Source: an uncultured Clostridia bacterium
Lineage (GTDB): Bacteria; Bacillota_A; Clostridia; TANB77; CAG-508
Length of the DNA: 18,949 nucleotides
NCBI GenBank assembly: GCA_947594095.1
Contig: CANQEA010000022.1
Location: forward strand, 1-18,949
Reading direction: 5' to 3'
Positions 7,480-15,615 of the stretch are shown here, piece by piece. Numbering within the stretch: position 1 is the first letter of the stretch; the number at the start of each line of letters is the position of its first letter. The translations under genes and the position numbers were made by a program. The notes beneath the pieces are model-generated. The model was not told where the DNA came from. It did no database searches and saw only the letters and a program-made list of their open reading frames with translations.

Positions 7480-7854
7480 ATGGTATTAATCTTTACAGAT
7501 AATGAACAATTAGATAGAGATTTAGCTAAAAAAATTGAAGATAGTAGAATTGTATATTACCCAGATTATGTGTTAGAAGAACAGCAAGCGACAACTCTAA
7601 TTGCTACTATCCAACCAAATAAATATAATTTCAAAGACTTTATGTTTAAAGTAAGACAAAAAAATATTCAAGTTATTCTCATTTTGGAAAATGAAAAAGT
7701 AAAAGAATTAAAAGATGCCTTAACTCTTGGAATTTATGACATTGTTTTTGATCCTTTTGACTTAGACGAGGTCTGTAACAAAATTACAAATCCGAATCCA
7801 TTTTCTAAAGTTTCAAAATATATAAAAGATATTTTAGAACTAGAAACAAGCTAG
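7480..7854 (+). CDS. Response-regulator-receiver-like hypothetical protein
   Basis: This 124-residue protein shows an alternating beta/alpha pattern like a receiver or Rossmann-type domain (MVLIFTDNEQLDRDLAKKI, then NIQVILILENE, then ALTLGIYDIVFDPFDLDEV). An obvious phospho-acceptor aspartate with conserved partners is not evident, so it would be a degenerate receiver. Such small proteins occur beside transfer genes in Clostridia elements; the role is unknown. ATG 7480 follows TAGGAGGAATT, 14 nt after the peptidase stop. A terminator overlaps its 3' end, so it probably closes the transfer operon. Confidence 0.6.
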   Translation: MVLIFTDNEQLDRDLAKKIEDSRIVYYPDYVLEEQQATTLIATIQPNKYNFKDFMFKVRQKNIQVILILENEKVKELKDALTLGIYDIVFDPFDLDEVCNKITNPNPFSKVSKYIKDILELETS

Positions 7855-7870
7855 TTCTATTATGTTTTTT
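7835..7870 (+). terminator. Rho-independent terminator ending the T4SS operon
   Basis: TAGAACTAG (7835-7843) pairs perfectly with CTAGTTCTA (7851-7859) over a 7-nt loop, followed within 5 nt by a six-T run (7865-7870). The stem overlaps the stop codon of the preceding gene. Its GC content is modest, so some read-through into the sortase gene is likely. Confidence 0.7.
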
Positions 7871-7902
7871 AAAGTATGAGAAGGAGGTGATATAAAGAAA
7901 AA

Positions 7903-8640
7903 GTGAAAAATAGTAAAAACTTAATTGAAAAAATTATTATAGCTTTCTTTATAATAATTTTTATAACATCTATCTATTTTTTAGTAAAAAGTTATCTGGA
8001 TTATAAAAAAATGAAAGATTCAATGGAAGAACTAAAAGAAGATGTTATTCAGGAAGATACTAAAGAAGAAACTTCATTAACTACACCTATTATAGATTGG
8101 GAAAAACTAAAAGCAATAAATGCAGATATTATAGGATGGATAAGAATTAATAATACTAATATAGATTATCCAATTTTGCATAGTAAAGATGACTTATATT
8201 ATTTAAAACATAATTACATGAAAGAATATAATTCTAATGGCTCAATATTTACAATTAATGATTCGCCTTTTAAGGAAGAAGAAACAATAGTACATGGTCA
8301 TAATATGAAAAATAATATAATGTTTGCAGAATTAAGCAAATATTTACAAGAGAATTTCTTTTATTCTAACAATACATTTGAAGTATATACTCCAGAATGT
8401 AATTATAAAGCAACAATATTTAGTGCTTATTCTATTGATGTAAATGTAGAAAAAAACAATATAAAGTCATTGAGTTTTGAAAAAGAAGTAGAATATTATA
8501 TAAATCAAAGTAAATATCCTGCCTCTAATGTAAAAGATATAAATAAAATTATAAAATTATCTACTTGTTCATATTTGAACTCAAAACAAATACCGACAGA
8601 AAAAAGGTATTATATAATAGCAAAATTAGAAAATTTATAA
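7903..8640 (+). CDS. srtB: Class B sortase
   Basis: This 245-residue membrane-anchored transpeptidase has an N-terminal helix (residues 9-28), a charged stalk, then the sortase barrel. Catalytic residues are visible: His133 in VHGHNMKNN, Cys222 in KLSTCSY and Arg235 in TEKRYYIIAKL; the spacing and the NxDYPILHSKDD segment fit class B. It would cut a C-terminal sorting signal and link the protein to the cell wall, most likely the adhesin encoded at 9594. The GTG start at 7903 is the only reasonable one in frame; AAGGAGGTGA (7881-7890) is rather far upstream (about 13-15 nt). Sortases in ICEs usually serve surface factors that aid cell-cell contact. Confidence 0.9.
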   Translation: MKNSKNLIEKIIIAFFIIIFITSIYFLVKSYLDYKKMKDSMEELKEDVIQEDTKEETSLTTPIIDWEKLKAINADIIGWIRINNTNIDYPILHSKDDLYYLKHNYMKEYNSNGSIFTINDSPFKEEETIVHGHNMKNNIMFAELSKYLQENFFYSNNTFEVYTPECNYKATIFSAYSIDVNVEKNNIKSLSFEKEVEYYINQSKYPASNVKDINKIIKLSTCSYLNSKQIPTEKRYYIIAKLENL

Positions 8641-8755
8641 ATAAAAAAATGCTAAGAGCATTGATATAATAGGAAAAAATGATGAAAAAATTTTTTTTAC
8701 TTCAACATTTTATAATCCTTTTAAATATGTTATCATTTTACAAGAGGTGATTAAA

Positions 8756-9526
8756 ATGAAGAAGAAAATATGTATTTTAATAGGAATTTTGCTAATATTT
8801 ATTGCTACAGTAATATGTTTGGGATTTTCTTTAAATAAAAATGAAGAATATCAAGAAGAAATAGAAAATATTAGCACAATTGAAAACCTAACACAAGAAG
8901 ATAGCACAGAAGGAGATGATGAAGAAAATAAATTAAATGAAAACCAGGAAAGCGAGGTGGAAAATATATCAGAAAATATAGAATTACCAAAACAAGAAAA
9001 AACCATTGAAAAAAATATTACAATTCAAAAAACAAGCAATAATGGAAATAACACACAAAATAGTAATATACAAAATAATAACACAGAAAATAACAATAGC
9101 CCAAAGGTATTAAGCAACAGTAATATTAGTACATCAACAAAAAATGATAATCCTAATGTTACAGAGAGTAAAAGTACACAAACTACAAGCAAAAAGATAG
9201 ATTTATCAAAATATGATTATTATGAAAAAAATCCAAATGGAAGTTATAAAGGTTTCATAGGGGATTCTTCAGAAATTAATAAATTGAAATCTTTAATAGA
9301 TGAAAATCTTAAATTCTTTGGATATAAAAATATAAAAGTTGTAATAGATAAATCATTATCAAGAGATGGTACACCATATTTTACTGCAAATAATACAAAT
9401 GTAAAAAATGCAATCTATAATTGTGAAGGTTTTAGTATATATTATTATGCAGTAAAAGAATATTCTATTTCAACTGAAGGTAAGGAATCATATTTTCAAA
9501 CTAGGTCTTACATAAAAGTAAAGTAA
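8756..9526 (+). CDS. Membrane-anchored protein with Asn/Thr-rich linker, unknown function
   Basis: This 256-residue protein has an N-terminal membrane helix or signal anchor (residues 4-24), then an acidic and later Asn/Thr/Ser-rich low-complexity linker (about 30-145), then a compact C-terminal domain of about 105 residues (from KKIDLSKYDYYEKNPNGSY). I do not recognise that domain. It has no LPxTG-like signal, so it is not an evident sortase substrate. ATG 8756 is chosen for AGAGGTGA at 8743-8750; an in-frame GTG at 8747 overlaps that site. It lies between sortase and adhesin, followed by a strong terminator, so it belongs to the surface module. Confidence 0.65.
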   Translation: MKKKICILIGILLIFIATVICLGFSLNKNEEYQEEIENISTIENLTQEDSTEGDDEENKLNENQESEVENISENIELPKQEKTIEKNITIQKTSNNGNNTQNSNIQNNNTENNNSPKVLSNSNISTSTKNDNPNVTESKSTQTTSKKIDLSKYDYYEKNPNGSYKGFIGDSSEINKLKSLIDENLKFFGYKNIKVVIDKSLSRDGTPYFTANNTNVKNAIYNCEGFSIYYYAVKEYSISTEGKESYFQTRSYIKVK

Positions 9527-9554
9527 AATAAAATTAATTAAATATAAAAATTAG

Positions 9555-9579
9555 AGACTGGATTACCAGTCTTTTTTTT
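9555..9579 (+). terminator. Strong terminator directly against the adhesin ribosome site
   Basis: AGACTGG (9555-9561) pairs perfectly with CCAGTCT (9566-9572) across a 4-nt loop, followed by eight Ts (9572-9579). AAGGAGG of the adhesin gene starts at the very next base (9580). No promoter can fit between terminator and gene, so adhesin mRNA must pass through the terminator; it may act as an attenuator. Confidence 0.85.
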
Positions 9580-9593
9580 AAGGAGGTAAAAAG

Positions 9594-12500
9594 ATGAAAA
9601 CAAAAATTAATAAGAAAATTATATCAATTTTGATTTTGATGATAACACTAATTTCAAATATAATTTCTATTTTTCCTATAAATAGTTTGGCAGTAGATGT
9701 AGGCTCAGATGTTGCTATTCAAAGTATTGGAAATGTAGAATATCATTTAAGAAATAGGTCATTACCACCAGTTGACTATGTAATGACACCACTTGCAGGG
9801 TATTACGAAAATGGAACATTTTATCCAGCTTATTGCTTACAAAGTGATAGACATGGAGCAGATGACAATGGTGGATATGATGTAAATGTAACAGAGATTA
9901 TTAAGGACGAAGAAAGATACAACAAGTTATGGCGAGTAGTTGTAGCAGGATATCCATATCATACCGCAGAAAGTTTAGGAGTAAGTGATTGGAAATATGC
10001 TTATCAAGCTACAAAAATGGCAATATATTGCGTATTAGGACAATCTAATGTTTCAGACTTTTATGCAAATGACGATATAGGTCAATCAGTAGTAAATTTA
10101 ATAAATAAATTAGTAAACATCGGAAACAATGGAACAGACACATATAAAACGCCAGTAGCAGATGTTAGTGAAGTAGATGGTATTACATTAACTGGAGATT
10201 ATTATATTCAAAAATATAAATTAACTTCAAACTTAGACATCACAGATTATACAATAGCAATATCTAATTTCCCATCAGGAACACTTTTAACTGATACAAA
10301 CGGAAATACAAAAGATACATTTAATGTTGGAGAACAATTCCAAATTAAAATTCCAAAAGCAGAATTTGAAAGTCAAAATGTTAATGGAGTAATTAGAGCT
10401 ACTGTAAAAACAAGAGAATATGCTATTTTCTATGGATATAGTAGAGATACTTCTAGGCAAGATTATGCTTTAACAAGTGATCCAGTATCATTAACTAGCA
10501 CAATTAAGAATGTAAATATAAAAAATAATAATGGTAAAATAAAAGTATATAAATATGGTGCAGACCAAAGTTGTGCTATTTCAGGAGTTACTTTTGATTT
10601 ATATAAAAAAGATGGAAGTTTTGTACAATCTGCAACAACAAATGCAAATGGAGAAGCTACATTTAGTGATTTATTTATGGGTGATTACTACGTAAAAGAA
10701 AAAAGTGCTGCAAAAGGATACCTATTAAATCAAGAACAACAAGATATTACTTTACCATACAACGAAACAAAAGAAGTATCAATGTCAAATCAAGAGCCAA
10801 CAGGAGAAATCCAATTTAAAAAGGCTAATGAAAATGGAGATGGTTTGGCAGGAGTTGAATTTGAACTTTATGCCGATGAAGATATAAAGGATCCAACAGG
10901 TAATAAAACCTATTATACCAAAGACCAAAAAATTCGTTCAATTATTACAGGAGCAGATGGAATTGGCAGAATTGATGGTTTAAAATTAGGTAGATACTAC
11001 TTAAAAGAATTTGCAACACCAAATGGTTATTTAGCTAATAATCAAAAATATACTTTCAATATTAGCTATGTTGATGAAAATACAGAAACTGTATTTATAG
11101 ATGTAGGAGAAATTATAAATTATGAACCTACAGGAAAAATAACAGTAACTAAAACTAATAAAAATGGAGATAAAGTTCCAAACTCAAAATTTGTAGTTAC
11201 TGCTGCAGAAGATATAAAAAATAAACTTGGAACTGTAACGTATTTCCACAAAGGCGATGAAGTAGGAACAATTGAAAATACATCAAATGGAACAGGAACA
11301 CTTGAAAACCTACATCTTGGTAAATACTTAGTTACAGAAAGTTATGCAAGTACAGGATATTTACTAAATACTGAGTCTAAAGAAGTAGAATTAAGATATG
11401 CAGATGAAAATACAGCACTTGTATTTGATTCTACAACAATTATAAATGATGAGCCAACTGGATTAATTGATATTAAAAAAGCCGATGTATTAACTGGAAA
11501 TGGTATAAGACCAGATGGTACATATCATCATGGAGATGCAACTTTTGCAGGTGCAGTTTATACTTTATATGCTAATGAAAAGATAACAAACTATGCTAAA
11601 ACAGTAGATTACTATAATAAAGATGATGAAATTGCAAAATTTACATTTGATGCAACAGGTACACCAACTGTTAAAATCTTAAAAAATGCAGATGGAGTAT
11701 CTTTAAGTATAAGTGGAAGTAAATTAAAAGGACTTCCAATGGGTAGTTACTATTTAAGAGAAACAGAATTACCAAAATCAGGTTACTTGCCTGATAATAC
11801 AACATATAACTTTACTGTTGACTATGTTGACCAATATACAGCAGACATTGATGTTTCTCAAACAGTATCAGAACAAGTTGAACGTGCAAAATTTGAATTA
11901 ATCAAAGTTTCTACAGATATGAACCAAGTAGCACCAGTTGTTGATAAAGCACAATTTACTGCAATTCTTGAAAAATATGTAAAATATTATGGTGGATTTG
12001 ACAATGCTTATGAACATATAAACGAATTTGCAGAAGATGAATGGTGTACTTTTGAAACAGATTTAGACGGACATGGAATTTCAGATTATCTTGCTTATGG
12101 AAAATATGTTGTTTCAGAAACTTATGTGCCAGACTCTGACATAAATAGAGTAGAAGAATTTACAGTAACTATTGATGAAAATTCTGATGGGCCAATAAAA
12201 GAAGTAATTGCAAATGACAGCCCATTTACTGCTTATATTAAAATGGTTAAGAAAGATAAAAAGACAGGTAAAACTGTAACATTTTCAAATGCTAGTTTTG
12301 AATTATACAAATATGATAGAGCTACAAGAGAATGGAATTTAGTTCAATGTAAAGTAGGTTCTAAATATTACAGAGAATGGACAACAGATAAAGAAGGTAA
12401 ATGTGAAACAGAAACTGCATTAGATGCTGGAACATACCGTTTAGTTGAAACTAAAATTCCAGATGGATTTAATGAACTAGAAGATAACTTAATATTCTAT

Positions 12501-14414
12501 GTAAATAGTATGAATGAATCAGTTGAATATGATTTAAATTGGGATGCTTGGATTACTGTCGAAGTAGAAAACGAACAACCAACAGGAAAACTTGTTGTAG
12601 ATAAATCTATTCTACTTAAAGAAGGTGTAGATAAATCATTAATTGACACAAGTGATTTAAGTTCAATTGGATTTAGACTTAAAGCAAAAGAAGATATTAT
12701 AGATTATGCAGATGGCTCTGTAATATACAAAAAGGGAGAAACAATTGGAGAGTATAATGTAGATTCAGAAGGAAATCTTGAAATAGCAGAACTTCCTATG
12801 GGTACTTATACTTTACAAGAAATAAGTTTCTTAGACGGAACAGTCTTAAATGATGAAGTTATCGAAGTAAAATTTGAGCAAACTGATACTAAAACAAAAG
12901 AATATGTGGTAGAAAAAGACATAGAAAACCAAACTACTTTAGTTGAAATTTCTAAATCAGACATTACTGGAGAAAATGAAATACCTGGAGCAAAACTACA
13001 GGTAATTGATGAAGAAGGAAATATCGTTGACGAATGGATTTCAAAGAAAACACCACATACAATTGAAGGCTTAACTGTTAATCATGAATATACTTTAAGA
13101 GAAGAAATATCTGCAGAGGGGTATGTTAAAGCAACTGATATTAAATTTAGTGTAGAAAATACACCTGATAAACAACAAGTTCAAATGAAAGATGAGCAAG
13201 TAAGTATCAAAAAAGTGGATTCAGACGGCGAAAATGTAATAGGTGCAAAACTACAAGTTGTAGATAAAGAAGGCAACATTGTAGATAGTTGGACAACAGA
13301 TGGAAATATCCATTATGTTTCTAACTTAGAAGAAGGTAAAACCTATGTATTACAAGAAACAAAAGTGCCAGAGCCTTATGTAAAAGCAGCAGATATTGAG
13401 TTCACAGTTCCTAGCGATAAAACAAATCTTGATATTGAAATGGTTGATAAGAAAGTTGCAGTTCTAAAAACAGATATTGATGGTAATGCAATAGAGGGTG
13501 CAGAATTATATATTACAGATGAAGAAGGCAACATTTTAGACCAATGGACATCTACTTTAGAAGAACACTATATTAAAGGATTAGAACAAAATAAAACTTA
13601 TAAAGTATATGAAACATCAGCACCAGCTCCATATGTATTATCAGCTGAACTTGAATTTACAGTAAATACAGATACACAAACACAAATTGTTAAAATGATT
13701 GATAAAGTTGTAGATGTTACAAAAACTGACCTTACAACAGGCGAAGAACTAGAAGGAGCAGAACTTGTTGTAACAGATAAAGACGGAAACATTGTGGATC
13801 AATGGGTTTCTAGCAAAGAAGTGCATCATGTAAAAGGTTTAAAAGAAGGAGAAACATATACATTATCAGAAAAAACTTGCCCTTATGGATATGAACAAGC
13901 TGAAAGCATTCAATTTACAGTAAGTACAGATAAAGAAAATCAATTAGTAGAAATGAAAGATATGCCAATAGTTAAAAATGTAAGAGTAATAAAAGAAGAT
14001 AGCAGTTCAAAAGAAGCTATAAGAAAAGATTTTGTATTTGGAATCTATGAAGATAAAGAATGCACAAAATTAATTCAAGAAGTAAAATCTAACAAAGAAG
14101 ATGGAACAGTTACTTTTGAGAATTTGCCTTTTGGTACTTATTACATAAAAGAAATAAAAGCTCCTAAAGGATACCAAAAATCTGATAAAGTCGTAGAAAT
14201 AACAATCAACGATACAGGAGTATATGCAGATAATCAATTATTAGATGAACAAGATAATATCTATAGTTTTGTTTATTATAATGATTTACTACCAAAAATA
14301 AATACTGGAGTTATATTAAGTAATTCAATATTAATTGGAATATCTATACTATCAGTAATAGGAGTTATAGCAGGAATTATCATAATGAAAAAAAGAAATA
14401 AAGAAATTGAATAA
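9594..14414 (+). CDS. Giant thioester/Cna-B (SpaA-type) surface adhesin
   Basis: The product is 1606 residues. A signal peptide (1-33, ending NSLA) precedes an N-terminal thioester (TQXA-like) domain: Cys81 in PAYCLQ and Gln138 in YAYQATKMAIYC are the likely thioester pair, which can bond covalently to host targets. From about residue 311 come roughly seven SpaA/Cna-B repeats of 90-130 residues with joints such as EPTGKI and KGYL, then four shorter tandem repeats of about 86 residues (1115-1460), a last Cna-B unit, and LPKINTG (1566-1572) followed by a membrane helix and basic tail. The sorting signal is not standard LPXTG. The neighbouring class B sortase is the likely anchor enzyme. The frame is intact over 4.8 kb and has no in-frame CGG. 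It probably promotes donor-recipient or host contact. Confidence 0.9.
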   Translation: MKTKINKKIISILILMITLISNIISIFPINSLAVDVGSDVAIQSIGNVEYHLRNRSLPPVDYVMTPLAGYYENGTFYPAYCLQSDRHGADDNGGYDVNVTEIIKDEERYNKLWRVVVAGYPYHTAESLGVSDWKYAYQATKMAIYCVLGQSNVSDFYANDDIGQSVVNLINKLVNIGNNGTDTYKTPVADVSEVDGITLTGDYYIQKYKLTSNLDITDYTIAISNFPSGTLLTDTNGNTKDTFNVGEQFQIKIPKAEFESQNVNGVIRATVKTREYAIFYGYSRDTSRQDYALTSDPVSLTSTIKNVNIKNNNGKIKVYKYGADQSCAISGVTFDLYKKDGSFVQSATTNANGEATFSDLFMGDYYVKEKSAAKGYLLNQEQQDITLPYNETKEVSMSNQEPTGEIQFKKANENGDGLAGVEFELYADEDIKDPTGNKTYYTKDQKIRSIITGADGIGRIDGLKLGRYYLKEFATPNGYLANNQKYTFNISYVDENTETVFIDVGEIINYEPTGKITVTKTNKNGDKVPNSKFVVTAAEDIKNKLGTVTYFHKGDEVGTIENTSNGTGTLENLHLGKYLVTESYASTGYLLNTESKEVELRYADENTALVFDSTTIINDEPTGLIDIKKADVLTGNGIRPDGTYHHGDATFAGAVYTLYANEKITNYAKTVDYYNKDDEIAKFTFDATGTPTVKILKNADGVSLSISGSKLKGLPMGSYYLRETELPKSGYLPDNTTYNFTVDYVDQYTADIDVSQTVSEQVERAKFELIKVSTDMNQVAPVVDKAQFTAILEKYVKYYGGFDNAYEHINEFAEDEWCTFETDLDGHGISDYLAYGKYVVSETYVPDSDINRVEEFTVTIDENSDGPIKEVIANDSPFTAYIKMVKKDKKTGKTVTFSNASFELYKYDRATREWNLVQCKVGSKYYREWTTDKEGKCETETALDAGTYRLVETKIPDGFNELEDNLIFYVNSMNESVEYDLNWDAWITVEVENEQPTGKLVVDKSILLKEGVDKSLIDTSDLSSIGFRLKAKEDIIDYADGSVIYKKGETIGEYNVDSEGNLEIAELPMGTYTLQEISFLDGTVLNDEVIEVKFEQTDTKTKEYVVEKDIENQTTLVEISKSDITGENEIPGAKLQVIDEEGNIVDEWISKKTPHTIEGLTVNHEYTLREEISAEGYVKATDIKFSVENTPDKQQVQMKDEQVSIKKVDSDGENVIGAKLQVVDKEGNIVDSWTTDGNIHYVSNLEEGKTYVLQETKVPEPYVKAADIEFTVPSDKTNLDIEMVDKKVAVLKTDIDGNAIEGAELYITDEEGNILDQWTSTLEEHYIKGLEQNKTYKVYETSAPAPYVLSAELEFTVNTDTQTQIVKMIDKVVDVTKTDLTTGEELEGAELVVTDKDGNIVDQWVSSKEVHHVKGLKEGETYTLSEKTCPYGYEQAESIQFTVSTDKENQLVEMKDMPIVKNVRVIKEDSSSKEAIRKDFVFGIYEDKECTKLIQEVKSNKEDGTVTFENLPFGTYYIKEIKAPKGYQKSDKVVEITINDTGVYADNQLLDEQDNIYSFVYYNDLLPKINTGVILSNSILIGISILSVIGVIAGIIIMKKRNKEIE
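12936..13971 (+). repeat. Four tandem ~258-bp units encoding Cna-B repeats
   Basis: Residues about 1115-1460 of the adhesin hold four consecutive copies of an ~86-aa unit of the form KxDxxGxxIxGAxLxVxDEEGNI followed by VDxW and a YxLxE segment. The copies have diverged at the DNA level. Copy number could vary by recombination. Confidence 0.75.
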
Positions 14415-14426
14415 TATTTAATCCTT

Positions 14427-14465
14427 TATAAATTTGCCCTTCAAAAATAAATTTATACAAGGAGG
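14427..14465 (+). promoter_or_regulatory. GCCCTTCAAA-loop hairpin before spoVG
   Basis: TATAAATTT (14427-14435) pairs perfectly with AAATTTATA (14449-14457); the 13-nt loop is GCCCTTCAAAAAT. The ribosome site AAGGAGG (14459-14465) follows at once. The loop nearly matches that at 1448-1460, while the stems are unrelated. No U-run follows. Confidence 0.65.
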
Positions 14466-14474
14466 ATTTTTATT

Positions 14475-14762
14475 ATGAAAATTACAGATATTAAGATTTT
14501 TAAAGCAAAACAAAGGGGTGCAGTATTAGCTTATGCTAATGTTATTTTAGATAGTCGTTTTATTATAAGAGGAATTACATTACTTGAAAATGAAAAGTCT
14601 GGTAGGTTTATTTCAATGCCTTCAAGACAATTAAGAAATCAAGAAAAGAGAGCATATAGAGATGTATGTCATCCTTTAAATGCTAATGTGAGAAAAGAAC
14701 TAACAGAAGCAATTTTTGCAGCTTATGATGAATTTATAGAAAATTCTGAAAATGAAGAATAA
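14475..14762 (+). CDS. spoVG: SpoVG family RNA/DNA-binding regulator
   Basis: This 95-residue protein has the full SpoVG pattern: MKITDIKIF at the start, AYANVILDSRFIIRGITLLE in the middle, then RFISMPSRQLRNQEKRAYRDVCHPLN and a helical tail. SpoVG proteins bind nucleic acid and modulate gene expression; copies are common in Gram-positive conjugative elements, where they may tune host or element genes. ATG 14475 follows AAGGAGG. It is shorter and less acidic at the tail than some chromosomal SpoVGs and, given its location, belongs to the element. It sits between two of the GCCCTT-loop hairpins. Confidence 0.9.
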   Translation: MKITDIKIFKAKQRGAVLAYANVILDSRFIIRGITLLENEKSGRFISMPSRQLRNQEKRAYRDVCHPLNANVRKELTEAIFAAYDEFIENSENEE

Positions 14763-14773
14763 TTAGAGAGTGT

Positions 14774-14812
14774 TTTCTTTTGTATATGCCCTTCAAATAT
14801 TCTAAAGAAAGG
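14774..14812 (+). promoter_or_regulatory. GCCCTTCAAA-loop hairpin overlapping the next ribosome site
   Basis: TTTCTTT (14774-14780) pairs with AAAGAAA (14804-14810), with an inner ATAT/ATAT pairing that presents GCCCTTCAAAT (14788-14798) in the loop. The right arm runs into AAAGG (14808-14812), the ribosome site of the following gene. Same loop as at 1441 and 14427, a third unrelated stem. Confidence 0.6.
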
Positions 14813-14822
14813 ACTTTTTAAT

Positions 14823-15410
14823 ATGATAATAAACGAAAAATTAAGAAAAGAATTAACTGCATTAGAAAAAAGCACTAATTCGATTTTAGGAAATGTAGGT
14901 TTAACAGATTTTCAAATAGAGAATTATCTGCATATCCTGGAAAAATCGAGATATAACATATTGGCTGAAATCAAGTTATACAACAGGAATGCAGATTTTG
15001 AGTATAAAAAAATTAATACAATTGATAGTGAATACAAGGCAGAACTTACAGATAATGTATTAAAAATATATGTTCCTGAAGTTATGCCATCATATAAAAA
15101 TATAAAAACTCATACACATAAACGTATTTTACTAAATATTGCAGAAGTAACAAAACAATATGCAAATTTATTTGATAGTGAAGTTTTTATATATATTAGA
15201 GTATTTGATAAAATACTAGGTTGGGATATTGATAATAAATTCATTAAACCAGTTGCAGATGCTCTAATTTTATCTAATGTCATTAAAGATGATAATATGA
15301 CAAAAATGTTCTATTGTGCAAAAGGTGAATATTCTGAAATTCCACACACAGAAATTTATGTTACTAACTCAAAAAATATGAGCGAATTTTTAGAAAAATA
15401 TCAGTTCTAA
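14823..15410 (+). CDS. RusA-like Holliday-junction resolvase-type protein
   Basis: The product is 195 residues. The C-terminal half has the RusA core: GWDIDNKFIKPVADAL (D135, D137, N138, K142) followed by VIKDDN (D156, D157), the acidic cluster that binds magnesium and cuts branched DNA in RusA. The N-terminal ~80 residues are a helical extension not found in the ~120-aa phage enzymes. It may resolve junctions during element replication or mating. ATG 14823 follows AAAGG about 10 nt upstream. It is the last gene before the structured region at 15411-15615. Confidence 0.7.
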   Translation: MIINEKLRKELTALEKSTNSILGNVGLTDFQIENYLHILEKSRYNILAEIKLYNRNADFEYKKINTIDSEYKAELTDNVLKIYVPEVMPSYKNIKTHTHKRILLNIAEVTKQYANLFDSEVFIYIRVFDKILGWDIDNKFIKPVADALILSNVIKDDNMTKMFYCAKGEYSEIPHTEIYVTNSKNMSEFLEKYQF

Positions 15411-15413
15411 AAC

Positions 15414-15599
15414 TATGCCAAAATGAGCAAAAAAAACTTTAAGATTTTGGCATACATATACAAGTTATATTTTGCTTATTTTTCAAGGGTTTCAAAATTC
15501 ATATGACATACTTTAACGTGTGGAGGTAGGGAGATGACACCGTAAGGTGGCAACTATCCTACCGACAAAAAATTATTGAACGGACTTTTTGTTCGGTAG
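15414..15599. other. Candidate origin of transfer (oriT), dense inverted repeats
   Basis: This 200-bp gap has no gene but four sets of inverted repeats: TATGCCAAAAT (15414-15424) with ATTTTGGCATA (15444-15454), perfect; AATGAGCAAAA (15422-15432) with TTTTGCTTATT (15470-15480), one wobble; GGTAGG (15525-15530) with CCTACC (15558-15563), enclosing a CACC-GTAA-GGTG hairpin (15538-15549); and CTACCGACAAAAA (15559-15571) with TTTTTGTTCGGTAG (15586-15599). The sets overlap and would compete. It lies directly before a relaxosome-type DNA-binding gene and virD4, the usual oriT position. The GTAAGG-containing hairpin loosely recalls the nick-region style of some Gram-positive plasmids, but I cannot name a nic site. 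A structured 5' leader is the alternative. Confidence 0.5.
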
Positions 15600-15615
15600 T
15601 TGGAGGTGGTCAAGG

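Noticed and set aside
8642..8662. AATGCT-AAG-AGCATT hairpin as a minus-strand terminator
   Set aside because: The stem is only 6 bp and there is no minus-strand gene to serve.
8711..8716. TATAAT before the gene at 8756 as a promoter
   Set aside because: No acceptable -35 at 16-18 bp and the region is extremely AT-rich.
13598..13792. Minus-strand open frames, including those inside the adhesin, virB4 and virB6
   Set aside because: They are shadows of well-supported plus-strand genes, with no ribosome sites or recognisable products.
15503..15529. Short frame ATG-ACA-TAC to TAG as a leader peptide
   Set aside because: No ribosome site upstream; the frame at 15534 is better supported but itself only tentative.
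15559..15599. Using the 15559/15586 hairpin to prove that C15594 is an extra base
   Set aside because: The stem pairs about equally well with the C (one bulged T) or without it (one G-U pair), so it does not decide.
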